A stretch of DNA of 64,000 bases, from positions 62,001 to 126,000 of the forward strand of contig URII01000001.1 in NCBI GenBank assembly GCA_900547825.1. Direction: 5' to 3'. The notes beneath the pieces were generated by a model. The model saw only the letters and a program-made list of their open reading frames with translations. It was not told the DNA's origin and did no database searches. This stretch comes from an uncultured Porphyromonadaceae bacterium. GTDB lineage: Bacteria; Bacteroidota; Bacteroidia; Bacteroidales; Muribaculaceae. This document shows positions 55,037-64,000 of the stretch, piece after piece (positions within the stretch are counted from its first letter, which is position 1; every line of letters starts with the position of its first letter). The position numbers were made by a program, and so were the translations under genes.

Positions 55037-56812
55037 ATGACCAAAATGAAAATGAAAGCCATATACACAGCAGCCATGACCATACTGGCTGTATCATTCA
55101 ATGCCGGTGCCCAGAACAACCTGTCGGGCGAAGTAAAAGTGGAGCATGAGATACTGCCCACATCTACCGATGCCCCGCGCATGGACCAGTCACCTGTAGT
55201 CAATCTGCCGCGCCTCACTTTCAAGACACTCAATTTCAGTGAAAGCACCGTCAGTGCACCTGTCACAGCACAGATGATGAGACTTGAACCTACCGCATGG
55301 GCCGACACCATATACACATCGCCATACCGCGGCTATGCAATGTTAGGTTACTTTCCACTATACAATCTGGAAGCTTCGGCAGGCTACAAATTCCTCGACA
55401 CCGACCATACCCGACTCACAGGGTGGCTCCAGATGGACGGCCACAGTTACGGATCCGACAACCATAAATATGACCGCAACACCCTTTCACTCGGCGGCAG
55501 CTTACATCAGGCAGTAGGTAAAAAATCATTCGTTGATGCCGGTATAGGCTACACTATCGACGGTTTCAACACCCTGAATATTCCCTACACATCAATAATA
55601 GAACCCGATATACGCCGTAATCAGCTTGTAAACCGATTCGGATTATCCGGTGTATGGTCATCGTCAGTAGCACAGATGAAATACAGTGCGGGCTTGGCCT
55701 ACAATTATTTCGGTTACCGTAATCTGACCGGCGAGCCTGACGGTCCTTCGATATTGTTTCCGGAGGAAATGAAGCCCGTGCGCGAACATGATGTTACCGT
55801 ATTCGGAAATATATCCATGCCATTCTCCTCCGTTTCATCGGTAGGGGCAGATGTAACGTTGGCCACAGTAAGCACAACCACATCCGTTACTTCCCGGTTT
55901 ATACAGGATGAAAATCTGCTCAATTACCGGTATGCAGGCTATTCCTACGAAGGAAAAGGCAATGGATTGACACATGCCTTACTCTCGCTCAATCCGCACT
56001 ATGATTTCAAGACATCAAAACTCTCCGGAGGCCTTGGCGCGATACTTGACTTCACCTTCAACCGCGGCACAGTGTTTCATGTGGCACCTGCGGCAGAAGT
56101 GACCTGGATCCCCGCCAAATGGCTGGCAATAAACGGACAGGCAAAAGGAGGCGTACGCCAGAACACCACAGCGAGCCTCTTTGACCGTGATTTCGGAATG
56201 GCGGCAGGATATATCTACCGCAACTCCTATGTGCCTGTAGATGTTCGCGCATCAGTTACCTTAGGCCCATGGAAAGGTGCCTTTGCCGAAGGATATTTCC
56301 GCTGGGCAAAAGCCAACGACTGGCTCATGCCTACTATAACCGACAATTACAACTCCGTATATGCCTCCCACGATATTTCAGGATGGATGGCAGGAGTGAA
56401 AATAGGCGCGGAATACCGCGATATGGCCAAACTTACCGTGAAAGCCGAAATGACTGCCGGAGGCTACGACAAGGGATGGTATGAATGGAATGACCGGGCA
56501 CGTTATGTGATAGGTGCGTCGCTTCTCGTAAAGCCCATGGCCCACCTTAAAGTGACAGCGGATTACGAACTCCGTGCCGGTCGACGCATAATGGACCGCC
56601 ATACATTCGCATATCCCGAACCCATACGTTATGAAGTGAATATCCCGTTACGCAACATATCAGATATATCTGTAGGAGGAACCTACGAATTTACCGATCA
56701 GCTCAGTTTCTTCCTCCATCTCAACAATCTGCTAAGCCGTTCGCCGCGTTACGTAAGCGGAATAGATATGCAACGGTTCCACGGCCTGATAGGAGCAGCA
56801 TATAAATTCTGA
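55037..56812 (+). CDS. Outer-membrane beta-barrel protein, TonB-receptor-like without plug
   Basis: 591 residues. Signal peptide ends at AGA-Q (about residue 26), then about 70 residues of linker, then a barrel of alternating amphipathic strands ending in Phe (GLIGAAYKF). Strand features resemble the C-terminal part of TonB-dependent receptors (HLNNLLSRSPRYVSG), but neither a plug domain nor a TonB box is visible. Coupled to the large TPR protein upstream. Could be a transport pore or an export channel; not resolved. Ends at a very strong terminator. Confidence 0.75.
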   Translation: MTKMKMKAIYTAAMTILAVSFNAGAQNNLSGEVKVEHEILPTSTDAPRMDQSPVVNLPRLTFKTLNFSESTVSAPVTAQMMRLEPTAWADTIYTSPYRGYAMLGYFPLYNLEASAGYKFLDTDHTRLTGWLQMDGHSYGSDNHKYDRNTLSLGGSLHQAVGKKSFVDAGIGYTIDGFNTLNIPYTSIIEPDIRRNQLVNRFGLSGVWSSSVAQMKYSAGLAYNYFGYRNLTGEPDGPSILFPEEMKPVREHDVTVFGNISMPFSSVSSVGADVTLATVSTTTSVTSRFIQDENLLNYRYAGYSYEGKGNGLTHALLSLNPHYDFKTSKLSGGLGAILDFTFNRGTVFHVAPAAEVTWIPAKWLAINGQAKGGVRQNTTASLFDRDFGMAAGYIYRNSYVPVDVRASVTLGPWKGAFAEGYFRWAKANDWLMPTITDNYNSVYASHDISGWMAGVKIGAEYRDMAKLTVKAEMTAGGYDKGWYEWNDRARYVIGASLLVKPMAHLKVTADYELRAGRRIMDRHTFAYPEPIRYEVNIPLRNISDISVGGTYEFTDQLSFFLHLNNLLSRSPRYVSGIDMQRFHGLIGAAYKF

Positions 56813-56837
56813 TCGGAATTATTCCATACCACATTAT

Positions 56838-56890
56838 CACGGTAACCACACGAGGCTTTCGTATTGCCTGACGTGTGGTTACCGTGTTTT
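56838..56890 (+). terminator. Strong terminator after the barrel gene
   Basis: CACGGTAACCACACG (56838-56852) and CGTGTGGTTACCGTG (56872-56886), a perfect 15-bp stem. The loop can form a further AGGC/GCCT stem, and TTTTT follows. It insulates the downstream AT-rich region from the rightward operon. Confidence 0.9.
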
Positions 56891-56938
56891 TATGCCCTTA
56901 CCAGGCTTTTCCATAAGGTGAAAAAGATGTTGAAACTG

Positions 56939-57348
56939 TGTTGATAAAATGTCAAGACTTTTCTAAAACTTTTACTTGCATTTAAGCTACAGCCTTTTAT
57001 ATATACTCCGTAATACCTGTATCAAAATAAGCTGACATGTAAGTATCAAATAGTTTTGCACAATGTTTTTACCGGTTATTAACCTTGAAACAAGTAAAAA
57101 TTGATGGAAAGTTATTAACTTTGCAGTTATCAACATAGTGTTGATAACTTACCTAAAGGTCTAATAATCAAAAATCAGTGATGTAGATAACTGGCTTATC
57201 AATGTAAATGCGAGTTCAATAACCTGCAAATGCAAATTTCTACATGTAAAGTTATCCACCTTATCTACATCCATTATTATTCTTCTTTAGAAATTGAAAA
57301 AAATATTTTTTTGAAAAAACATATAATCAAAAACATGGGTGTAGATAA
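56939..57348. other. Candidate chromosomal replication origin (DnaA-box cluster)
   Basis: Seven nonamers within one mismatch of the DnaA box TTATCCACA: TTATCAACA type at 56939-56947 (minus), 57127-57135 (plus) and 57139-57147 (minus); TTATCTACA type at 57182-57190 (minus), 57261-57269 (plus) and 57340-57348 (minus); TTATCCACC at 57252-57260 (plus). The pair at 57125-57149 is a perfect 11-bp dyad. The tandem pair 57252-57269 adjoins an AT-rich stretch (57270-57330) with long A and T runs, a possible unwinding element. The intergenic gap is over 500 bases, the longest in the window. Strand composition changes around here and parS is 27 kb away. The origin assignment is inference. Confidence 0.7.
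57051..57123 (+). promoter_or_regulatory. Possible promoter boxes within the DnaA-box region, upstream of nadA
   Basis: TAGTTTTG (57051-57058) and TAACTTTG (57116-57123) match the -7 consensus, though neither has TTTG at 20 bases. Transcription from the second would give nadA a leader of about 205 bases running through most of the DnaA boxes. Confidence 0.45.
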
Positions 57349-58264
57349 CTTAAAGGATGAGATCCTGAGGCTTAAAAAAGAGAGAGGGGCTGTGATCATG
57401 GCCCACTACTATCAGCGTCCTGAAATACAGGATATAGCCGACCATATAGGCGACTCCCTTGCTCTGGCCCGTAAGGCCGCCGAAATAGATGCTCCTGTAA
57501 TAGTGCTGTGCGGAGTACATTTTATGGGAGAGACCGCCAAAATCCTATGCCCTGACAAAATTGTGCTCATTCCCGATATGGAAGCGGGATGTTCATTGGC
57601 CGACAGTTGCCCTGCTCCGGAATTCGAGGCTTTTATAAAGAAGCATCCGGATCACACCGTCATATCGTATGTAAATACTTCGGCCGATGTGAAAGCCCTT
57701 ACCGATATAGTGGTGACTTCCGGAAACGCCCGTAAAATAGTGGATTCACTTCCTGAGGACGAAAAAATAATATTCGGTCCTGACCATAATCTCGGAGCCT
57801 ATATAAATTCTGTAACAGGCCGGGAAATGGTGTTGTGGCCCGGAGGGTGTCATGTGCATGAACGTTTTTCGGTTGAAAAGCTTGTGCAGCTCAAGCAGCA
57901 ATACCCTGAGGCCAAAGTGCTCGTGCATCCTGAATGCCGCCGTCCGATAATAATGCTCGGCGATGTGGTGGGTTCCACAGCGGTGCTTCTCGATTATGCC
58001 GTCAACAGTGATGACAGGCGTTTCATAGTGGCCACTGAAAGCGGCATACTCCATAAAATGCGTAAACTGTGTCCGGACAAGGAATTTATTCCGCTTCCCG
58101 GTGATGAAGCCGGATGCGCATGCAATGACTGCAGTTATATGAAACTTAACACTCTTGAGAAACTGCGTGACTGCCTGCGCGATATGTCGCCTGCTGTGGA
58201 AGTGGATCCGGCAGTGGCTGAAAAGGCCCGCCGCCCGATAGAAAGGATGCTTGCCATGAGCTGA
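57335..58264 (+). CDS. nadA: Quinolinate synthase
   Basis: 309 residues from ATG 57335 (MGVDNLKDEIL); the open frame from 57230 has no family support. Condenses iminoaspartate and DHAP to quinolinate in NAD synthesis, using a [4Fe-4S] cluster. Candidate ligands: Cys59 in LCGVHFMGETA, the Cys of WPGGCHVHE, and one in GCACNDCSYMK. IMAHYYQRPEIQD at the N-terminus is diagnostic. Its first codons contain one of the DnaA-like nonamers (57340-57348). nadB and nadC are not in the window. Confidence 0.95.
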   Translation: MGVDNLKDEILRLKKERGAVIMAHYYQRPEIQDIADHIGDSLALARKAAEIDAPVIVLCGVHFMGETAKILCPDKIVLIPDMEAGCSLADSCPAPEFEAFIKKHPDHTVISYVNTSADVKALTDIVVTSGNARKIVDSLPEDEKIIFGPDHNLGAYINSVTGREMVLWPGGCHVHERFSVEKLVQLKQQYPEAKVLVHPECRRPIIMLGDVVGSTAVLLDYAVNSDDRRFIVATESGILHKMRKLCPDKEFIPLPGDEAGCACNDCSYMKLNTLEKLRDCLRDMSPAVEVDPAVAEKARRPIERMLAMS

Positions 58265-58317
58265 TACAATAAATAATAGATAAACCATATATCACATAAA
58301 ATATATAGATCCCTACA

Positions 58318-61092
58318 ATGGAATATAACCATCGCGCGATAGAGGGCCGCTGGCAGAAATACTGGCGTGACAACTCTACTTATAAAACCGTTACCGATAC
58401 GTCAAAAAAGAAATTCTATGTGCTCGACATGTTTCCTTATCCTTCGGGAGCAGGGCTGCATGTGGGCCATCCGTTAGGTTATATTGCATCTGATATTTTT
58501 TCGCGTTACAAACGTCATTGCGGCTACAATGTGCTTCATCCCATGGGATACGACGCATATGGACTTCCCGCCGAACAGTATGCCATACAGACAGGGCAAC
58601 ATCCCGAAGTGACCACACGTCAGAACATAGAACGTTACCGCTCGCAGCTCGACAAGATAGGTTTTTCCTACGACTGGAGCCGTGAACTCAAAACGTGTGA
58701 TCCCGAATACTACAAGTGGACCCAATGGGCTTTCATACAGATGTTCAACCATTATTACGACACTTCCGTGCAGAAAGCCATGCCTATAGCCGGTCTCGTA
58801 AGCCATCTTGAAAAACATGGCACTTCGGGACTTACAGCAGCTTCATCGGCTGAACTTGAATTTACTGCCGAAGAGTGGAAAGGGATGGATGAAAAGGCCA
58901 AGAGCGACACCCTCATGAACTGGCGTATGGCTTATCTCGGCAACACCATGGTGAACTGGTGTCCGAAACTCGGCACTGTCCTTGCCAATGATGAGGTGAG
59001 TGAAGGGGTTTCTCTACGTGGTGGATATCCGGTGGAGCAGAAACTTATGTATCAGTGGTGCCTGAGAGTGAGCGCTTATGCTCCAAGGCTTCTTGATTCA
59101 CTTGAAAAACTTGAGTGGACCGATTCGCTCAAAGAGACACAGCGCAACTGGATAGGCCGCAGCGAGGGTGCCGAGATGCGTTTTAAAGTGGATGGCAGCG
59201 ATGTGGAGCTGGAAATATTCACTACACGTGCCGACACTGTTTTCGGAGTTACGTTTATGGTGCTCGCTCCCGAGAGCGATTATGTCAAGCTCCTTACGGT
59301 TACTGAACAGAAGGCTCAGGTTGATGAATATCTTGACGCCGTGAAGCACAAAACCGAACGTGAACGCATGATCGACAAAAAGGTCACCGGTGTGTTCACC
59401 GGATCATATGCCATAAATCCGCTTACCGGCAAGAAAGTGCCTGTATGGATAAGCGATTATGTGCTCGCCGGTTATGGTACGGGTGCCATCATGGCAGTGC
59501 CGGCCCACGACAGCCGTGACTATGCTTTTGCCAAGAAGATGGGTCTTCCGGTAATTCCTCTTATCGAAGGTGCCGATGTCAGTGAGGAGAGTTTCGATGC
59601 CAAAAGCGGCAGGATGATCAATTCATGCGGCCCGCTGCTGGATCTCAACGGTCTTGAAGTCAAGGATGCCATAGCCAAAACGAAAAAATTCATCGAAGAG
59701 CAGGGCATAGGGCGTGTGAAAGTAAATTACCGCCTGCGTGACGCCATATTCAGCCGTCAGCGCTATTGGGGCGAACCGTTCCCGGTATATTACAAGGACG
59801 GCATACCATGTATGATGGATGAAAGCGCACTTCCATTGCTTCTTCCGGAAGTGGACAAATATCTGCCTACCGAAACAGGCGAGCCGCCGCTCGGACGTGC
59901 AAAAGGGTGGGTGACTCCCGAAGGTTATCCCATTGAGCTTAACACTATGCCCGGCTTCGCCGGATCAAGCGCCTACTATCTGCGGTATATGGATCCCCGC
60001 AATGAGGAAGCCCTTGTGTCGAAAGAGGCCAATGAATATTGGCGTAATGTCGACCTTTATATAGGCGGTACGGAACATGCCACAGGACACCTGATCTACA
60101 GCCGCTTCTGGAATAAATTCCTTTATGACCTCGGTTATGTGTGCGAGGATGAACCGTTCCGTAAGCTTGTGAATCAGGGCATGATACAGGGACGCAGCAA
60201 TTTTGTTTACCGCATAAAGGACACAAACACTTTTGTTTCGCTGAATCTTAAAGGAGACTATGACGTGACTCCCATACATGTGGATGTAAATATGGTATCA
60301 AACGATATTCTCGACATAGACAGATTCAAGGCGTGGCGTCCTGAATTTGCCGATGCAGACTTCATACTGGAAGATGGCAGGTATGTATGCGGATATGCAG
60401 TGGAGAAAATGTCAAAATCCATGTTCAATGTTGTGAATCCTGACGACATAGTGGAACGTTACGGCGCTGATACATTACGCCTGTATGAAATGTTCCTCGG
60501 CCCGCTGGAACAGAGCAAACCTTGGGACACTAACGGCATTGACGGCGTGAACCGCTTTATAAAGAAACTCTGGAACCTTTTCTATAAAGGTGACACACTG
60601 CTTGTGGATGACAGCAAACCGTCGGCTGAATCGCTTAAATCGGTGCATAAGCTTATAAAGAAAGTTACGGGAGATATTGAGAATTTCTCTTTCAATACCT
60701 CTGTGGCCGCTTTCATGATATGTGTGAACGAGCTCACCCAGCAGAAATGCCGTTCGCGTGAAGTGCTGTCGGATCTGCTTGTAGTGTTGGCTCCTTTTGC
60801 ACCGCACGTGGCTGAGGAGCTATGGCATTCGGCTCTTGGCAACACCTCTTCGGTGGTTGATGCCGCCTGGCCCGAATTCAATGAGGAATATCTTAAGGAA
60901 AGTTCGGTCACTTACGCTGTGTCGTTTAACGGAAAGGCACGCTTCAATATCGAGACTTCTGCCGATATGCCGCGTGATGAAGTTGAAAAAATGGCTTTGG
61001 AGCATGAAAATTCCGCGAAATGGCTTGATGGCAAAACCGTACGCAAGATTATAGTCGTGCCCGGAAAGATTGTCAACATAGTGGTGGGATAA
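58318..61092 (+). CDS. leuS: Leucyl-tRNA synthetase
   Basis: 924 residues, full length. HIGH motif within [16 protein letters not shown] near residue 45. The CP1 editing domain includes [18 protein letters not shown] and [11 protein letters not shown] with its specificity Asp. KMSKS is intact ([12 protein letters not shown], about residue 700). The anticodon-binding domain follows, and a C-terminal domain ends in [12 protein letters not shown]. It follows nadA by 53 bases and precedes rdgB by 48 bases, a probable rightward operon pointing away from the candidate origin. Confidence 0.97.
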   Translation: MEYNHRAIEGRWQKYWRDNSTYKTVTDTSKKKFYVLDMFPYPSGAGLHVGHPLGYIASDIFSRYKRHCGYNVLHPMGYDAYGLPAEQYAIQTGQHPEVTTRQNIERYRSQLDKIGFSYDWSRELKTCDPEYYKWTQWAFIQMFNHYYDTSVQKAMPIAGLVSHLEKHGTSGLTAASSAELEFTAEEWKGMDEKAKSDTLMNWRMAYLGNTMVNWCPKLGTVLANDEVSEGVSLRGGYPVEQKLMYQWCLRVSAYAPRLLDSLEKLEWTDSLKETQRNWIGRSEGAEMRFKVDGSDVELEIFTTRADTVFGVTFMVLAPESDYVKLLTVTEQKAQVDEYLDAVKHKTERERMIDKKVTGVFTGSYAINPLTGKKVPVWISDYVLAGYGTGAIMAVPAHDSRDYAFAKKMGLPVIPLIEGADVSEESFDAKSGRMINSCGPLLDLNGLEVKDAIAKTKKFIEEQGIGRVKVNYRLRDAIFSRQRYWGEPFPVYYKDGIPCMMDESALPLLLPEVDKYLPTETGEPPLGRAKGWVTPEGYPIELNTMPGFAGSSAYYLRYMDPRNEEALVSKEANEYWRNVDLYIGGTEHATGHLIYSRFWNKFLYDLGYVCEDEPFRKLVNQGMIQGRSNFVYRIKDTNTFVSLNLKGDYDVTPIHVDVNMVSNDILDIDRFKAWRPEFADADFILEDGRYVCGYAVEKMSKSMFNVVNPDDIVERYGADTLRLYEMFLGPLEQSKPWDTNGIDGVNRFIKKLWNLFYKGDTLLVDDSKPSAESLKSVHKLIKKVTGDIENFSFNTSVAAFMICVNELTQQKCRSREVLSDLLVVLAPFAPHVAEELWHSALGNTSSVVDAAWPEFNEEYLKESSVTYAVSFNGKARFNIETSADMPRDEVEKMALEHENSAKWLDGKTVRKIIVVPGKIVNIVVG

Positions 61093-61140
61093 TGTAATAA
61101 AGCAATCAGGCAACACGTTATAGATAAACAGATAAAGCCC

Positions 61141-61740
61141 ATGAAAGCATCCGGACCACACGACATAGTTTTTGCCACAAACAACGCACATAAACTCAAG
61201 GAAATGCGTGAGATTATGGGTGATGAATGGAATGTGCTCGGACTTCGGGATATAGGCCATACCGGTGATCTGCCTGAAACCTCTGAAACGCTCCAAGGCA
61301 ATGCACTCCAGAAAGCGCGTGAAGTGAAACGGCTATATGGAATGGATTGTTTTGCCGATGATACAGGACTTCTGGTAGATGCCCTTGGCGGTGAACCCGG
61401 CGTATATTCGGCCCGTTATGCAGGGCCTGATCATGATTCGGAAGCCAATGTGGCTTTGTTGCTTGAGCGCATGGAAGGGAAAACTGACCGCAGTGCCCGG
61501 TTTGTGACTGTGATAGCTCTTGTGGAGGGTGATGATGAAACTCTTTTCGAGGGTGTTGCCGAAGGTAGTATCACCACCGGACGTCACGGACAGGGAGGCT
61601 TCGGTTACGATCCCGTTTTCCGTCCTTCCGGAAGCATGCTTACATTCGCCGAGATGACGGATGGCGAGAAAAACGCTGTAAGTCACCGTGGCCGTGCCAC
61701 CAGGCAGTTAGTTGAATTTTTGAAGAAACACAACAAATAA
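61141..61740 (+). CDS. rdgB: XTP/dITP (non-canonical purine NTP) pyrophosphatase
   Basis: 199 residues. Removes ITP, dITP and XTP to keep deaminated purines out of DNA. FATNNAHKLKEMREIM, FADDTGLLVDALGGEPGVYSARYAG and GGFGYDPVFRP contain the substrate and metal-binding residues, and SHRGRAT near the end closes the site. Seven bases separate it from the porZ-like gene. Confidence 0.95.
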   Translation: MKASGPHDIVFATNNAHKLKEMREIMGDEWNVLGLRDIGHTGDLPETSETLQGNALQKAREVKRLYGMDCFADDTGLLVDALGGEPGVYSARYAGPDHDSEANVALLLERMEGKTDRSARFVTVIALVEGDDETLFEGVAEGSITTGRHGQGGFGYDPVFRPSGSMLTFAEMTDGEKNAVSHRGRATRQLVEFLKKHNK

Positions 61741-61747
61741 AATAATA

Positions 61748-64000
61748 ATGATCAAACACATATCACTATTTCTCCTCACCGTGATAATGTTTCCGGTTAC
61801 CGTTATGGCACAGATGGCTGTGGGCGACTGGCGTCACTATCCGGTTTTCCAGTCGTCACAGACAAAGAAAATGATAGAGACACCTTCTAAACTGTATTAT
61901 CTTTCAGGCACCAATCTGTTTTCATTCGATACAGCCACAGAGGAAAACTATGCTTACTCAACACGTAATGTGTTGAGTGACGGTATGGTTAACGATATTT
62001 ATTATAACGATAAAGGTAAATATCTGGTTATAGCTTACCGTGGAGGCAACATCGACGTTCTGTATGACAATGGAAAGGTTGTGAATATGTCGGATATAAA
62101 GGACGCCATAATGACAACCACCAAAGAGATCAGAGGTGTGACTTTCGGCGGCGGCTATATCATAGTGGCCACTGATTTCGGCATTGTGAAATTTGATGAG
62201 AAAAGTCATTCAGTGAAAGAATCGGGCATATATACTCAGGGTGGGCCGACGGCACTGACAATGGTAGGTGACAGAATCATGGCTATTTTCGCAGGTAAGC
62301 TTTACACATCGCCTGTGAATGATTCGCAACGTTCGTTCACGGCTTTTACTCCGTTGAAAGCTCTGGATGGCAACCAGATTCTCGGAATAGATGACAAGCA
62401 TATGTGGTTCAGCGTTGTCAAGAACGTTGGATTGCGTTACATAACTTTCAATGACGACTATACCGATTTCGAACTCCGGTCCATGGGCATGGATGTGTGG
62501 AGTGAGTTATGGAAAGGCGGCGACGGTAATTATTATGTGATAACCAATAAGAGCGACGGATCAAACAAGCGGCTCAACCAGCTTTCAGCCTCCGGGCAGA
62601 ATATAAAGAATGTGGCTGTTCCCGAAACTCTTACAAACTATACCTCAATTACTACACGTTCGGGTTTTAACAGCGTGTGGACCGCATCCGCTTCGGGGAT
62701 AGGGGAGTATGACATATCTGCCGCCACACCTGTTGTGAAACATTCACCGTTTCTGCCGGAAGGAAGCAGCCCTGTGCAATATGTAGGACTTCTCACTCCG
62801 TCGCCTGATGGAAATCGTCTCTATGTGCACACATTGGCCAATTCAGTGTTCCGTACATGTGCCAGCAACTTTACTGAACCTCTCGGCGACTCCATGGGTG
62901 TAGGCATCGGTTTCTTCAGCCCTTCGTTTACGAGCGTAATAGAGAACGGTACCATACGTGATATAACCGTATGGAATCCTCTTACAAGCCAGCCCGATAA
63001 CGATGTTCCGTATTATTACACCACTGTAGCCCAGCAGAAATATGGCAAGATACTCATCAGCGGAATGGGACTTGCCGAGAATCCGCTCAATCCCGATGAA
63101 TATTTTCTCGCATCGCTCAATGAAGGTCTTTTCCGTGTGAAGAATGGCAAGACTACCGATATTTACGGATGTAACTGGGGGGGTGCCACTATCAACAACT
63201 GTCCGAATGCCGGATGGTGGGCACAACAGTTCTATGATGTGAAGTTTGATCCGGAAGGCAATCTGTGGGTGCTCGCACCCAATTTGGAAGAGGACGGTCA
63301 GGGCATGGGAATACCGCAGCTTATGATACTCCCGGCGGCTAAAGTGAAATCCTCGTGGAGGCAGATAACCAAATCCGACTGGGTGACCCTTGACAAAGTA
63401 CAGGCTGTGTTCCAGCCTAAATGGGACGGCCGAATGAAACTTCTTGAAAAGTCTCCGGTGCTTGTGGCTCTTTCAAGCTATTATCGCAACGGACTGCTGA
63501 TCTACAACCATAACGGCACATATACCAACACAGCTGACGACCACAGCTATCTTATCACCAATATGCGCGATCAGGACGGCAATGCACTTAACTGCGAATA
63601 TCTGTCGGCTATTGCGGAGGATAAGAACGGACATCTATGGGTAGCCACAATGAATGCATTTTTTGAGATCCAGAATCCGGGAGCGGTCAATTCAAGCGAC
63701 GGATTGGTGGTAAACCGATTCAAAGTGCCGCGTAACGATGGCACTAATTATGCCGATTATCTCCTTCCGAGCGAAGTGATCACGGATATAGCCGTTGACG
63801 GATCCAACCGTAAATGGGTCGCAACGCAATCCTCAGGCCTGTATCTGATCAATGAGGACGGCAGCGAAGTGCTTGAACATTTCACTGTTGACAATTCTTA
63901 TCTCCCTACCAACGAGATAAACTGCGTTTATGCCGATCCGCACAGCAACAGTGTGTTCATAGGCACAAACTACGGACTGATGGAATACAGCAGCGACAGT
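61748..64000 (+). CDS. PorZ-like T9SS-associated beta-propeller protein, 3' end outside window
   Basis: 751 codons are open to the window edge, read by direct translation from ATG 61748, whose first 23 residues form a signal peptide (ending VTVMA-Q). The N-terminal part, GDWRHYPVFQSSQTKKM then LYYLSGTNLFSFD, resembles PorZ, the outer-membrane beta-propeller attached to the type IX sorting complex. Later repeats (NGHLWVATMNAFFEI, SNRKWVATQSSGLYLIN, VFIGTNYGLMEY) are two-component-regulator-type propeller blades. Full-length PorZ ends in its own T9SS domain, expected beyond the window. Its presence agrees with the three T9SS cargo proteins. A propeller-type sensor is the alternative. Confidence 0.75.
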   Translation, partial: MIKHISLFLLTVIMFPVTVMAQMAVGDWRHYPVFQSSQTKKMIETPSKLYYLSGTNLFSFDTATEENYAYSTRNVLSDGMVNDIYYNDKGKYLVIAYRGGNIDVLYDNGKVVNMSDIKDAIMTTTKEIRGVTFGGGYIIVATDFGIVKFDEKSHSVKESGIYTQGGPTALTMVGDRIMAIFAGKLYTSPVNDSQRSFTAFTPLKALDGNQILGIDDKHMWFSVVKNVGLRYITFNDDYTDFELRSMGMDVWSELWKGGDGNYYVITNKSDGSNKRLNQLSASGQNIKNVAVPETLTNYTSITTRSGFNSVWTASASGIGEYDISAATPVVKHSPFLPEGSSPVQYVGLLTPSPDGNRLYVHTLANSVFRTCASNFTEPLGDSMGVGIGFFSPSFTSVIENGTIRDITVWNPLTSQPDNDVPYYYTTVAQQKYGKILISGMGLAENPLNPDEYFLASLNEGLFRVKNGKTTDIYGCNWGGATINNCPNAGWWAQQFYDVKFDPEGNLWVLAPNLEEDGQGMGIPQLMILPAAKVKSSWRQITKSDWVTLDKVQAVFQPKWDGRMKLLEKSPVLVALSSYYRNGLLIYNHNGTYTNTADDHSYLITNMRDQDGNALNCEYLSAIAEDKNGHLWVATMNAFFEIQNPGAVNSSDGLVVNRFKVPRNDGTNYADYLLPSEVITDIAVDGSNRKWVATQSSGLYLINEDGSEVLEHFTVDNSYLPTNEINCVYADPHSNSVFIGTNYGLMEYSSDS

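Noticed and set aside
57230..57334. 35-residue extension of NadA
   Set aside because: It consists of the AT-rich DnaA-box region and has no family similarity; ATG 57335 gives a normal-length protein.
1..64000. tRNA, rRNA, CRISPR, prophage or integrative element
   Set aside because: I looked through all intergenic gaps and found no cloverleaf-like sequence, repeat-spacer array, integrase, relaxase or phage structural gene.

Overview
The window looks like the chromosome of a Bacteroidota species of the order Bacteroidales, most likely a moderately high-GC gut member of the Muribaculaceae type; the family-level placement is inference. Three things point there. Genes are preceded by the Bacteroides-type promoter element TAnnTTTG, in the best cases with TTTG exactly 20 bases upstream. 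Shine-Dalgarno sequences are essentially absent. Three large exported proteins end in type IX secretion (T9SS) sorting domains, and a PorZ-like T9SS protein starts near the right edge. I found no tRNA, rRNA, CRISPR array, prophage or insertion sequence. The content is mainly housekeeping genes with a few accessory patches.

Layout. 1-5.5 kb: the end of ribF, a metal ABC permease, a T9SS cargo protein, a DUF486 membrane protein and outer-membrane phospholipase A. 5.5-15.7 kb: alkaline phosphatase divergent from a GH3-like enzyme, then a leftward run with a nucleotidyltransferase, galM, DUF2851, a phosphoethanolamine transferase, a small BamA-like barrel and a HAD hydrolase. 15.7-20.9 kb: a BspA-type LRR surface protein divergent from a membrane TPR-HTH regulator, then a low-GC RhuM-Fic gene. 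20.9-32.4 kb: yifB, two exported proteins, gluQ, an MFS transporter, rubrerythrin, uvrC, apt, a perfect parS site, mnmG and ybeY. 32.6-38.5 kb: dtd, deoC, CD225 and DUF2752 membrane proteins, a GNAT-like protein, a membrane pseudokinase, aroA and cdd. 38.5-42.2 kb: two copies of one ECF sigma factor gene, identical over 680 bp, flanking a U32 peptidase gene and a small exported-protein gene whose start is out of frame by one base in an A7 tract. 42.2-56.8 kb: ribH, a sigma-54 activator, an acyltransferase, a cation/proton antiporter, a second large T9SS cargo, an MsbA-like ABC exporter and a TPR/beta-barrel pair. 56.9-64 kb: an AT-rich intergenic region with a cluster of DnaA-box-like sequences, then nadA, leuS, rdgB and the porZ-like gene, all rightward.

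The signals that most deserve follow-up are: the candidate replication origin at about 57 kb, supported by DnaA boxes, a G/C strand-composition switch and a parS site 27 kb away; the homogenised sigma-factor duplication; the A-tract frameshift in the gene between the sigma copies; repeated near-leaderless promoter architecture; and a kinase-fold protein that has lost its catalytic residues.
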